DNA of 23,687 bases. It comes from an uncultured Porphyromonas sp. (GTDB lineage Bacteria; Bacteroidota; Bacteroidia; Bacteroidales; Porphyromonadaceae). The notes under the pieces are model-generated. The model was given only the letters and a program-made list of their open reading frames with translations, searched no databases and was not told the origin of the DNA. Shown here piece by piece: positions 1 to 6,851 of the stretch (its first letter is position 1; every line of letters begins with the position of its first letter). The DNA lies in assembly GCF_934359325.1 (NCBI RefSeq), contig NZ_CAKRLH010000007.1:1-23687 (forward strand). Direction: 5' to 3'. The position numbers were made by a program, and so were the translations under genes.

Positions 1-138
1 AGTCTCTCCCGACTGATGGAGGATGATGCCGGTCGGGCAGAGATGTCGCAGGCGGGCAGAGAGTGGTCACGCCGGTACGACATGGATGAGATCGCCGGTG
101 AGTGGGAGCGCTTCCTGACACAGCTTTTATCCAAGTAG
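1..138 (+). CDS. Glycosyltransferase, C-terminal fragment (probable GT4 family), partial at left edge
   Basis: Frame 1 is open from the window edge and encodes the last 45 residues of a protein, ending in LTQLLSK at a TAG stop (136-138). The pattern of a leucine-rich start, LMEDDAGRAEMSQAGRE, then YDMDEIAGEWERFL resembles the C-terminal helix of GT4 (group 1) glycosyltransferases, which typically end with an 'aR..v.erfsw..ia..w..ly' segment. The next glycosyltransferase starts one base after this stop, so it is very probably the preceding gene of the same polysaccharide operon. The catalytic part lies outside the window, so the family call is an inference from a short tail. Confidence 0.6.
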   Translation, partial: SLSRLMEDDAGRAEMSQAGREWSRRYDMDEIAGEWERFLTQLLSK

Positions 139-139
139 T

Positions 140-970
140 ATGAGTCCCTTAGTCACAGTGGTGATCCCCTGCTACAATGGGGCAAAGGTGGTGGGGCGCT
201 GTCTCTCCGCCCTTGAGAGGCAGAGCTATAGCCCCATGGAGGTGCTGCTGATCGATGATGCCAGCACAGACGGGACGGCTGATGTGGTGGCGAAGTACCC
301 CTTTGTGAAACTGCTGCGCAACGAGACCAATCGGGGTGTCTCCTACGCACGCAACAGAGGTGTCGAGGAGGCGAGGGGGAAGTATCTCCACTTTCTCGAT
401 GTCGATGATGAGGTGAGCAGCAACTTCTATGAGGAAATGGTCCGGTATGCGGAGGAGACCGGAGCGGAAGTGACCGCCTGTAGCTTCGTCTATCAGCATG
501 TGCCGGATAAGTCTCAGATCTTCCGCACCCCACGGGTCTACACAGGGACGATGGACAAGCTTCGGGTCACCTATGTCTGCAAGATAGGTGTGGTCTGGAG
601 ATACCTCTTCCGCACCGACTTTATTCGCCGCCACGAGGATCTTCGATTCCCGATCGGACGACTCGTGGAGGATCTGCCCTTTGCCGTCCGGGCACTCTTT
701 TATGCCAATAAGGTGGCGACTGCTCCCCGGGCGGAGTATCTGTACCGCTACGAGGCCGACTCTCTGACCGAGTCGGACGACCCGGAGGTGAGGAGAGCCT
801 TTGCCGAGGGATATGATCTTGCGGAGGAGGACGTCAAGTCCTTCCTCGCTGCACACGGAGTACATCGCCGACCGGGACGAGACTCACACCTCATCTCCTA
901 CTTCCTACACAAGGTCTCCAACCGCCTCCGCGGTGGTCAGACCGACCTGACAGAGCGACTGATGCGATGA
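140..970 (+). CDS. Family 2 glycosyltransferase (GT-A fold), first of three paralogues
   Basis: This 276-residue protein has the GT2 layout. An N-terminal nucleotide-binding strand (VTVVIPCYNGAKVV, residues 5-18) leads to IDD at 38-40. The metal-binding DVDD motif is at 87-90 (FLDVDDEV), and a VEDLPF motif holds the probable catalytic-base acid at 177-178. There is no signal peptide or obvious membrane segment, so it should act at the cytoplasmic face, moving a sugar from a nucleotide-sugar to a lipid-linked glycan. It starts one base after the upstream stop and overlaps the next start by 4 bp (ATGA), so it is translationally coupled. Donor and acceptor cannot be told from sequence. It resembles the proteins at 1806 and 2627 along its whole length. 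Confidence 0.93.
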   Translation: MSPLVTVVIPCYNGAKVVGRCLSALERQSYSPMEVLLIDDASTDGTADVVAKYPFVKLLRNETNRGVSYARNRGVEEARGKYLHFLDVDDEVSSNFYEEMVRYAEETGAEVTACSFVYQHVPDKSQIFRTPRVYTGTMDKLRVTYVCKIGVVWRYLFRTDFIRRHEDLRFPIGRLVEDLPFAVRALFYANKVATAPRAEYLYRYEADSLTESDDPEVRRAFAEGYDLAEEDVKSFLAAHGVHRRPGRDSHLISYFLHKVSNRLRGGQTDLTERLMR

Positions 971-1809
971 GCGATGCGATACGGATAGCCGCCGTGACGA
1001 TGGCGCGAAATGACTCCTTCTTCCTCTCCCGGTGGATCCGCTACTACGGGCGAGAGGTGGGGTACGATCACCTCTATATATATCTCGATGGGGAGGATCA
1101 GGAGATCCCGCCCGGCACACCGGAGGAGGTTCATGTCACGAAGCTGCCCCATCGGTCTCTCTCTCGCTCGGCAGGTGATAAGTATCGCATCGGACTCCTG
1201 ACGAGACTGGCTCATCGTCTGCTCAATGAGGGGTACGATCTGATCCTCGGGACCGACAGCGACGAATTCGTCGTGCCCGACCCTCGGACCGGTCTCTCTC
1301 TGAGGGAGTACCTCTCGGAGCACCGACCGGAGAGCCACGCTTCAGCTCTGGGACTTGACCTGGGACAGCGGCTTGACGAGGAGACTCCTCTGGATCCCGA
1401 CCACTCTCTCCTCGATCAGCGTCGCTATGCTGTGCTGACCGCTCGCTACACCAAGAGCTGCATCCTCACCCGCCCGCTCGACTGGGGAAGCGGATTCCAC
1501 AGAGTGAGGGGACACAACCTCCACATCCTCCCCGATCTCTACCTGATCCATGCCGGTTACTGCGACCTCGAGATGGTGAAAGCACGACAGGGCGAGCGGG
1601 GTGTGGACTGGGGAAATCACCTCTCCCGACGTGCGAGGACTATTCACTTCACCTCCACCCGCACACCTATTGACGCAGATCGAATCCTGAGAAGGGCGCG
1701 CCGCCTACAGACACTCTTTCGCCCCCTCTTTGCCTGGAATAAGCCACTCATGCCCGGTCGCAAGCGAGTGGTCAGGCTCCCCGAGCGCTTCAGATCCATA
1801 GATATATGA
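967..1809 (+). CDS. DSDEF-type glycosyltransferase (Glyco_tranf_2_4 / GT92-like)
   Basis: This 280-residue protein differs from its GT2 neighbours. It opens with IRIAAVTMARNDSFFLSRWI (residues 5-24), followed by YYGREVGYDHLYIYLDG, the pattern of the Glyco_tranf_2_4 group, whose members begin with 'KNE..yl.eWi.yH...G.d.i.iydn'. The DXD-like metal site is DSDEF at 97-101, preceded by a hydrophobic strand (DLILGT). The C-terminus is very basic. It overlaps both neighbours by 4 bp (967-970 and 1806-1809), so it is co-translated within the cluster. It probably adds a sugar to a surface glycan. The exact linkage is unknown, and the GT92-like assignment is from motif memory rather than a search. Confidence 0.85.
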   Translation: MSDAIRIAAVTMARNDSFFLSRWIRYYGREVGYDHLYIYLDGEDQEIPPGTPEEVHVTKLPHRSLSRSAGDKYRIGLLTRLAHRLLNEGYDLILGTDSDEFVVPDPRTGLSLREYLSEHRPESHASALGLDLGQRLDEETPLDPDHSLLDQRRYAVLTARYTKSCILTRPLDWGSGFHRVRGHNLHILPDLYLIHAGYCDLEMVKARQGERGVDWGNHLSRRARTIHFTSTRTPIDADRILRRARRLQTLFRPLFAWNKPLMPGRKRVVRLPERFRSIDI

Positions 1810-2630
1810 CTCCACTCATCACCGTGATCATCCCCTGCTACAATGGGGCAAAGTATGTACATCGCTGCCTCGACTCGATCCGGCGGCAGAGCTTCCGGGA
1901 CCTGGAGGTGCTGCTGATCGACGACGGCAGTACGGATGACTCTGTCGCCCTCGCTGCGCAGTATACGGAGGTGACGGTGATCTCCAATGAGTCCAATAGA
2001 GGCCTAGCCTACACCCGAAATCGAGGAGTACAGCTGGCGCGTGGGCGGTATGTCCACTTCCTCGATGTCGACGATCGGGTCAGCTCCGACTACTACCTGC
2101 GGATGGCAGAGTCGGCGCGAGCGACGGATGCGGACATAGTGATCGGCGGGGCGGTCTTCCAGGGGCGGTACTACCACAATCAGCGCTTCTCGCAGATCAA
2201 GACCTACACCGGGCGGTCCAAGTATTACGTCACCTACCCCGGTCGCTGGGGCTACTCGGTGCTCTACCTCTTCCGCACCGCACTGCTTCGGGAGCATCAG
2301 ATAACCTTCCCCGAGGGGCGCCTCATGGAGGATATCCCCTTTACCATCCGAGCCTTCTATTTCGCAAAAAAAGTCTCCACCGCCATCGATGCCGAGTATC
2401 TCTACATCCGTAATGAAGGCTCGATCTTGACTACCAGAGACGAGGCTCATAAGCTGAGGCGGAGGAGAGACAGGCAGTTGTCCAGGGAGGAGGTACGCCG
2501 ATTTGCGGAGGAGAAGGGCGAGCGCATCCCGGGGGTGAATGGCGGCTTCCTCCGCTTCGGACTCGAGTATCTCCGTCGCAGGCTCTTTGCCTCTCGTCAG
2601 AACGACCTCACAGAAGAACTCAAGCCATGA
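1806..2630 (+). CDS. Family 2 glycosyltransferase (GT-A fold), second paralogue
   Basis: This 274-residue GT2 protein carries VIIPCYNGAKYV near the N-terminus, IDD at 38-40, DVDD at 87-90 and MEDIPF with the acidic pair at 175-176. It is soluble, with a strongly basic C-terminal third (KLRRRRDRQLSREEVRR), which may help it sit on the inner membrane or bind an anionic acceptor. It is collinear with the protein at 140-970, including the ending (NDLTEELKP against TDLTERLMR), which points to gene duplication. Starts and stops overlap both neighbours by 4 bp. The substrate is unknown. Confidence 0.93.
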   Translation: MTPLITVIIPCYNGAKYVHRCLDSIRRQSFRDLEVLLIDDGSTDDSVALAAQYTEVTVISNESNRGLAYTRNRGVQLARGRYVHFLDVDDRVSSDYYLRMAESARATDADIVIGGAVFQGRYYHNQRFSQIKTYTGRSKYYVTYPGRWGYSVLYLFRTALLREHQITFPEGRLMEDIPFTIRAFYFAKKVSTAIDAEYLYIRNEGSILTTRDEAHKLRRRRDRQLSREEVRRFAEEKGERIPGVNGGFLRFGLEYLRRRLFASRQNDLTEELKP

Positions 2631-3430
2631 ATACCAAGCCACTTGTCACGATCATCATCCCCTGCTACAATGGTGAGAAGTATGTCGATCGCTGCCTCGA
2701 CTGCATCCGCGAGCAGGACTATAAGGAGCTGCAGGTGCTCTTCGTCGACGACTGCAGCAGTGATGGCTCCGTCGAGAGAGCTTCGCGCCACCCCGGGGTG
2801 ACCATCCTCCCAAATGAGCAGAATGGTGGCAGCTCCTATACCCGAAACAGAGGGATCCGGGAGGCAAGGGGGAAGTACATTCACTTCTTCGATGTGGATG
2901 ACCAGATAAGCAGTCACTTCTATGAGCGGCTTGTGGATGCGGCGGAGCGAAACGATGTCGATATGGCTTTCGCAGGTATGATCAATGAGGCGGCACCGCA
3001 GTACACACAGCTCTTCTCCAAGGAGCGGGTCTTCACCGATGTGGAGGAGAAGATGCGTGCCACTTATGTCGGCAAATGGGGCTACGCCTGGCGCTACCTG
3101 ATCAGGACCGATCTTATCCGAGAGCACGAGCTCAGTTTCCCTCTCGGGCGTTACTGCGAGGATCTGCCATTCTCTTTCCGAGCGGTCTACTACGCCGATC
3201 GCATCGTTACCGTCCCCGGTGCAGAGTACTTCTATAGGCGAAATGAGGGCTCACTCCTGCTTGATCCGGATCGACACAAAGCGGTACAGGCAGATCGGCA
3301 GGAGATGATAGCCGATATCCGTCGCTTTGCGAGAGAGCGCCACTTCCGTATCCCCGGGCTGGAGGTTGGGCGTCTGCCGTATCTCCTTCGCAAGATCCGC
3401 TATCGCCTCTTTCCGCCAAGGCGTGGCTGA
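2627..3430 (+). CDS. Family 2 glycosyltransferase (GT-A fold), third paralogue and last gene of the cluster
   Basis: This 267-residue GT2 protein has IIIPCYNGEKYVDRCLDC at the N-terminus, VDD at 40-42, DVDD at 89-92 (FFDVDDQI) and CEDLPF with the acidic pair at 178-179. Its start overlaps the previous stop by 4 bp (ATGA). It ends at 3430, only 8 bp before the stop codon of the converging truncated xerD copy, so there is no room for a normal terminator. If the truncated xerD fragment came with a later rearrangement, the original 3' environment of this operon was probably the intact xerD gene. Sugar specificity cannot be predicted. Confidence 0.93.
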   Translation: MNTKPLVTIIIPCYNGEKYVDRCLDCIREQDYKELQVLFVDDCSSDGSVERASRHPGVTILPNEQNGGSSYTRNRGIREARGKYIHFFDVDDQISSHFYERLVDAAERNDVDMAFAGMINEAAPQYTQLFSKERVFTDVEEKMRATYVGKWGYAWRYLIRTDLIREHELSFPLGRYCEDLPFSFRAVYYADRIVTVPGAEYFYRRNEGSLLLDPDRHKAVQADRQEMIADIRRFARERHFRIPGLEVGRLPYLLRKIRYRLFPPRRG

Positions 3431-3438
3431 CGAGGGGG

Positions 3439-4017
3439 TTACTTATTGCGGGGATGGTGAGTGAGGATCTCGTCGCGGAGGCCGGTGAGCTCGACGTGGG
3501 TGTAGATCTCCGTCGTGGCGATGTCGGCGTGGCCGAGCATGTCCCGGATGGCGGAGAGGGAGGCGCCACCCTCTAGCAGGTGGGTGGCGAAGGAGTGACG
3601 CAGAGTGTGTGGAGAGATCGACTTCTGGATGCCCACCTCCTTGGCCAGCTCCTTGATCACCATAAATACCATCTGCCTCGAGAGCGGTCGACCGAGCCGG
3701 CTCAGGAAGAGGAAGTCGCGGCAGCCCGGCTTCTCCTGGATCTCCTGCCGGATCGGGATGTAGTCCATGATCCGCGCTACCGCCGTGTCGGACATCGGGA
3801 TGAGTCGCTCCTTGCTCCCCTTTCCCATCACACGTAGGTACTTGTGCTCGAGGGAGAGGTCCTGAAAACGTAGCTCGCAGCACTCGCTGACCCGCAGCCC
3901 GCAGCTGTAGAGCAGCTCCAGCATGGCGGCATTGCGCACGCCGTGGGACGTGGCTAGGTCGATGCTGTCGATCATCCGGTCGATCTCCTCCACCGTCAGC
4001 ACCTCCGGCAGACGCCG
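3439..4017 (-). pseudogene. 5'-truncated second copy of xerD (C-terminal catalytic domain only)
   Basis: The minus strand encodes about 192 residues matching the C-terminal part of the intact XerD at 16248-17153, from RRLPEV to the end. Homology stops abruptly at 4017, and an in-frame TAG lies a short way upstream in unrelated sequence. No ATG is available; only a GTG near 4002 could start a 187-residue ORF. The whole N-terminal core-binding domain (~110 residues) is missing. The catalytic set is intact: R in CGLRVSE, K in MGKGSK, HTLR, H in LGHAD, and Y in TTEIYTHV. A lone catalytic domain could in principle be expressed, but without the DNA-clamping domain and a start signal it is more likely a dead remnant of duplication. 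Confidence 0.88.
3440..4017. repeat. Left copy of ~578-bp direct repeat (3' part of xerD)
   Basis: It aligns without gaps to 16249-16826 at a constant offset of 12,809 bp. By eye there are nine differing bases: 3448, 3472, 3481, 3940, 3953-3955, 3996 and 4009. The stretch 3482-3939 appears identical. Both copies have the same orientation, so they are direct repeats bracketing the B12 uptake operon. Confidence 0.92.
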
Positions 4018-4329
4018 GACCGGCTCTGACAGAGAATACTATTGCCTACGTGCTATGCGCACAGTTGTGTACGTCTCGGTGGATAGTTGTGGCGGGTGAC
4101 TGTGGTCAATACAAGTCAAAGCTTTCCTCAAATGAGTAGAGGTGTGGGAGGAGGTGTAGTTGCGGTTACTCCCCCGTAAGATCGGCTACCTCACCTACTC
4201 TCATTCCATTAGCCACACGTGCAGATTCGCCCATCTGAGGAATAGTGAGTTGAGGGGATCTCTAAATACATCAGATGGTACTCTTATACCTACGATGAGC
4301 CATCAATGGGTTGTTATTCTGGGATCTCA
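4018..4329. other. Non-coding stretch between the xerD remnant and the B12 operon promoter
   Basis: I see no convincing gene here. It has no xerD homology, no tRNA and no long inverted repeat. A 109-codon ORF begins at 4160 but runs straight through the riboswitch and looks like chance. The region is the left junction of the segment bracketed by the xerD repeats, so it may hold the scar of the event that brought the operon here, though no target-site duplication or insertion-sequence end is recognisable. Confidence 0.5.
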
Positions 4330-4361
4330 TTTGTGGGGAATCAAAAAAATAGCTAATATTG
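4330..4361 (+). promoter_or_regulatory. Bacteroidota-type promoter of the B12 uptake operon
   Basis: A -33 element TTTG (4330-4333) and a -7 element TAATATTG (4354-4361, one mismatch to TAnnTTTG) are separated by 20 bp, the spacing known for the primary sigma factor of Bacteroides. The predicted transcription start, at about 4366-4369, falls exactly at the first base of the riboswitch P1 helix, which independently supports the call. Confidence 0.75.
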
Positions 4362-4368
4362 CAGACAC

Positions 4369-4563
4369 ATACTCTGGTGTCGTCTGCCTTGTGTCTAAGG
4401 GTAAGACGATGAAAAGGGAATCAGGTGCAAAACCTGAGCAGACCCACTGCCGTAAGCTTCACTATGAAGCTCCCCGCACACTCTATTAGATCCACTGTTG
4501 CCACTATGGTAATGGGAAGGATGTGAGGGGGAGGAAGCAAGCCGGAAGACCTGCCACGAGTAT
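4369..4563 (+). ncRNA. Cobalamin (B12) riboswitch aptamer
   Basis: The RNA begins with ATACTC (4369-4374), which pairs with GAGTAT (4558-4563) to close helix P1. Inside it are the conserved core GGGAATCAGGTGCAAAACCTG (around 4417-4437), with its GGTG/CACC-type hairpin, then AGCAGACCCACTGCCGTAA. Near the 3' end is the B12 box AAGCCGGAAGACCTGCCA (about 4539-4556), matching the family consensus AGYCMGgAgACCkGCC. A GC-rich variable arm lies between. Together these are diagnostic of the adenosylcobalamin/methylcobalamin-sensing riboswitch class. In this position it should reduce expression of the downstream uptake genes when cobalamin is abundant. Exact ligand preference cannot be read from sequence. 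Confidence 0.95.
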
Positions 4564-4567
4564 ATGA

Positions 4568-4613
4568 GATGTGAGCCTCGGGGAATGAGGAGCTCCATCA
4601 TCGGTGTGTTTTT
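4568..4613 (+). promoter_or_regulatory. Candidate expression platform hairpin downstream of the riboswitch
   Basis: Directly after P1, GATG-t-GAGC-CTC (4568-4579) can pair with GAG-ga-GCTC-CATC (4587-4599) around a 7-nt loop, with small bulges. A TTTTT run follows at 4609-4613, about 9 nt after the stem. This could be a weak intrinsic terminator or part of a switching structure, but the gap before the T run is too long for a classical terminator. A purine-rich GGAGGAG (4680-4686) lies 36 nt before the first start codon, too far for direct ribosome binding. Confidence 0.35.
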
Positions 4614-4722
4614 CCCGCTTTGACGTAGAGGGTGCTGATTGTACTCAATCGCTCACCGACCACATCCTCACCCCACACAGGAGGAGTTTATTTAACTTTT
4701 ATATCATCTTACTGAGTAGAGT

Positions 4723-6783
4723 ATGACAAAAAACACAGGTCGAGTCTTGTCGCTGTTGGCTGTCCTTGTGATAGCTTTCGGTTGCTCTTATGACGACAGC
4801 GGTCTCTGGAAGGAGGTTGACAAGATTAAAACAGAGCTCAAGCAACTGAGAGATCAGATCACATCTGCACAGACTATAGTAGATGCACTATCCAAAGGGA
4901 ATGTGATCACCGGTGTGACCCCTCTTCCAGATAATGAGGGATGGAAGATTACCCTCAGTGGCAATGCACAGCCCATTGAGATCCGAAACGGAAAGCCCGC
5001 TGAGGTCAGCATAGCCAAGGAGGGAGCCCGCTTCTACTGGGTGCTTATCCAGCCTGACGGGACGCAGGTCTTCCTGACGGATAAGGAGGGCAATAAGATC
5101 CCCGTCACAGGCAATGATGGCGCTCCGGGTGCTCCCGGAGAGCCCGGCACCCCTGGACACTCACCCTCGATTGCCATTGACAGTGATGGCTTCTGGACTA
5201 TTGACGGAGAGAGGCTGAAAGACCCAGATGGGAAAGAGGTCAAAGCTCAGGGAGACTCCTTCTTTAAGGATGTAAGAGTCGACAAGAGAGAGGGCGTGGT
5301 TGTCTTCACGCTCGCCGGAGGAGAGTCCTTCACCCTGACGATAGCCGGAGCTACTCATCTTCGTATTGAAGAGCCAAAGGGAGCTCCGTACCACTCCTTT
5401 GAGTACGGAGAGAAGACACGATCCTTTAAGCTGGATGCTAAGGGCATCCAAGACCTGACTATCGCCAAGCAGCCTGATGGCTGGACAGTCCGCATTGGTC
5501 AGAATTTCCCCCTCGCCATAGAAGTAACTCCTCCGGCATCGGGCTCTTACTGCTCCGGCGGGATCATCATCGTGGAGGGAGTGGATGCAGACGGGAGGCT
5601 CTACCGATCCTCTATGGATGTGAGAGTGGCAGACTTTACCGACCCGAGGGGTGTCTTCGTCGTCGTGGAGGGTAATATGACCGACTCCAATGGTATGCTG
5701 ATGTACTACGATGGGGAAGGGAGAGAGTACCGGCACATCTTCCGCAACGCTAATCCCGGCAAGACGATTGGCAATGTGGTGCAGGATATGTTCATCTACA
5801 AGGACAAGGTCTATCTCATCACTCAGAATGGTACGCGTAAGGATCTTGGCGGAGAGGGAAGGCTCGTCATCTGTGATCTCAAGACGATGAAGATGCTCAG
5901 CAAGGATGCCCTTGACATCCCGATCACCGATCCTAAGGCCAATGGTGCCCATGCATGGCCTCAGCACCTGATCGTCACCAGTCCCACTCAGATCTTCATC
6001 CAGTATGGCTCGTCTGACTATGAGCGAACGGGCGGTATGCGAGAGATCACCCTGGCAGACGATAAGGTGAAAAAGATCTCCGAAGACATTGAGGGAACCT
6101 ATGGTCTCTGGACAAAAGAGAATGCCATCAAGGCCAGAATGATCCTCTCCAAGGGGAAGATCTACTTCGCTCATGGTCACGGCGTAAGCATCTTGGACCC
6201 CACAACATCAAAGGTCATCAAGACGGTGAAGATGGAGGGACGGCAGTGTAAGGACGTGGTCAAGGGTGCCAATGGGAACCTATTTGCATTCTTTGCCGGC
6301 ACCTTTACCGGAAATATGCAGTGGGGAGCTCAATTCACTTCTAACCCGCTGATCGTGGAGCTCGATAAGGAGGGGAATATCATCGATCAAGCAGAGGCTC
6401 CGGCACAGATCACACTCCCCATTGCCACATGGTCACCCAACATAGGTGCCTGTGCATCCTTCACTGATCCTTACCTCTACTTCAGGGGTACCTCAGACTT
6501 CAATTCCTTTACAGCCGCTCGGTACAATTATGAGACCGACACCTTTGACAGTCAGTACATCATCACCCCTTATGTCAATTACGGATATATGGGTGTCGAT
6601 AAGTATACCGGGAAGCTGTGGATAGGGACCTCCAAGGACTATACCACAAGTACGGTATTCAATTACACTGTCGGTGACCAGCCTGCTCCTGTAGGGGAGT
6701 TCTTCTACGGCTCGAGAGAGGGCGCTAGCCCGGCGGGCGTGGACTTTTACTACCGGTTCACGAATGAGTGGATCAATAAGTAA
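4723..6783 (+). CDS. Surface lipoprotein: coiled-coil/DUF4988 stalk plus BtuG-like beta-propeller
   Basis: This 686-residue protein is the first gene after the B12 riboswitch. A signal peptide ends in the lipobox AFGC (lipidated C21). A short coiled coil (about 28-58) leads into a DUF4988-like region with repeated 'G..P..I...NG..p.' phrases. It includes a collagen-like GXY run, GNDGAPGAPGEPGTPG, at about 130-145. From about residue 309 (GVFVVVEGNMTDSNG) the sequence resembles YncE/DUF5074-type propellers: EGN near the start, strands such as VYLITQNG and SILDPTTSKVIKTV, and a closing blade ending in FTNEWINK. Known BtuG proteins are surface propellers that capture cobamides and hand them to BtuB. 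By context this is a second, stalked propeller, probably lifting the binding domain off the outer membrane. Its function in B12 capture is inferred. Confidence 0.8.
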   Translation: MTKNTGRVLSLLAVLVIAFGCSYDDSGLWKEVDKIKTELKQLRDQITSAQTIVDALSKGNVITGVTPLPDNEGWKITLSGNAQPIEIRNGKPAEVSIAKEGARFYWVLIQPDGTQVFLTDKEGNKIPVTGNDGAPGAPGEPGTPGHSPSIAIDSDGFWTIDGERLKDPDGKEVKAQGDSFFKDVRVDKREGVVVFTLAGGESFTLTIAGATHLRIEEPKGAPYHSFEYGEKTRSFKLDAKGIQDLTIAKQPDGWTVRIGQNFPLAIEVTPPASGSYCSGGIIIVEGVDADGRLYRSSMDVRVADFTDPRGVFVVVEGNMTDSNGMLMYYDGEGREYRHIFRNANPGKTIGNVVQDMFIYKDKVYLITQNGTRKDLGGEGRLVICDLKTMKMLSKDALDIPITDPKANGAHAWPQHLIVTSPTQIFIQYGSSDYERTGGMREITLADDKVKKISEDIEGTYGLWTKENAIKARMILSKGKIYFAHGHGVSILDPTTSKVIKTVKMEGRQCKDVVKGANGNLFAFFAGTFTGNMQWGAQFTSNPLIVELDKEGNIIDQAEAPAQITLPIATWSPNIGACASFTDPYLYFRGTSDFNSFTAARYNYETDTFDSQYIITPYVNYGYMGVDKYTGKLWIGTSKDYTTSTVFNYTVGDQPAPVGEFFYGSREGASPAGVDFYYRFTNEWINK

Positions 6784-6798
6784 CCGATAGATCAATAG

Positions 6799-6826
6799 CC
6801 TGCATTCCTTTGGTTAGGAGTGCAGG
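6799..6826 (+). promoter_or_regulatory. Intercistronic stem-loop between the first lipoprotein gene and btuB
   Basis: CCTGCATTCCT (6799-6809) pairs with AGGAGTGCAGG (6816-6826), 11 bp with one G-T pair, around a 6-nt loop. It starts 15 bp after the upstream stop. No T run follows, so it is not a standard terminator. It could protect or define an mRNA end, or act as an attenuator that lowers btuB relative to the first gene. Confidence 0.6.
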
Positions 6827-6851
6827 CACAAGTAGAGCGAAGAGAGTCAGA

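Noticed and set aside
149..865. 238-codon minus-strand ORF opposite the first GT2 gene
   Set aside because: The plus strand carries clear GT2 motifs; the reverse frame is an artefact of high GC.
4160..4489. 109-codon plus-strand ORF upstream of the B12 operon
   Set aside because: It runs through the promoter and half of the riboswitch and has no recognisable protein pattern; chance frame.
5161..6180. Long minus-strand ORF (339 codons) inside the stalked propeller gene
   Set aside because: Shadow of a strong lipoprotein gene on the plus strand with a signal peptide and domains; the antisense translation shows no family features.
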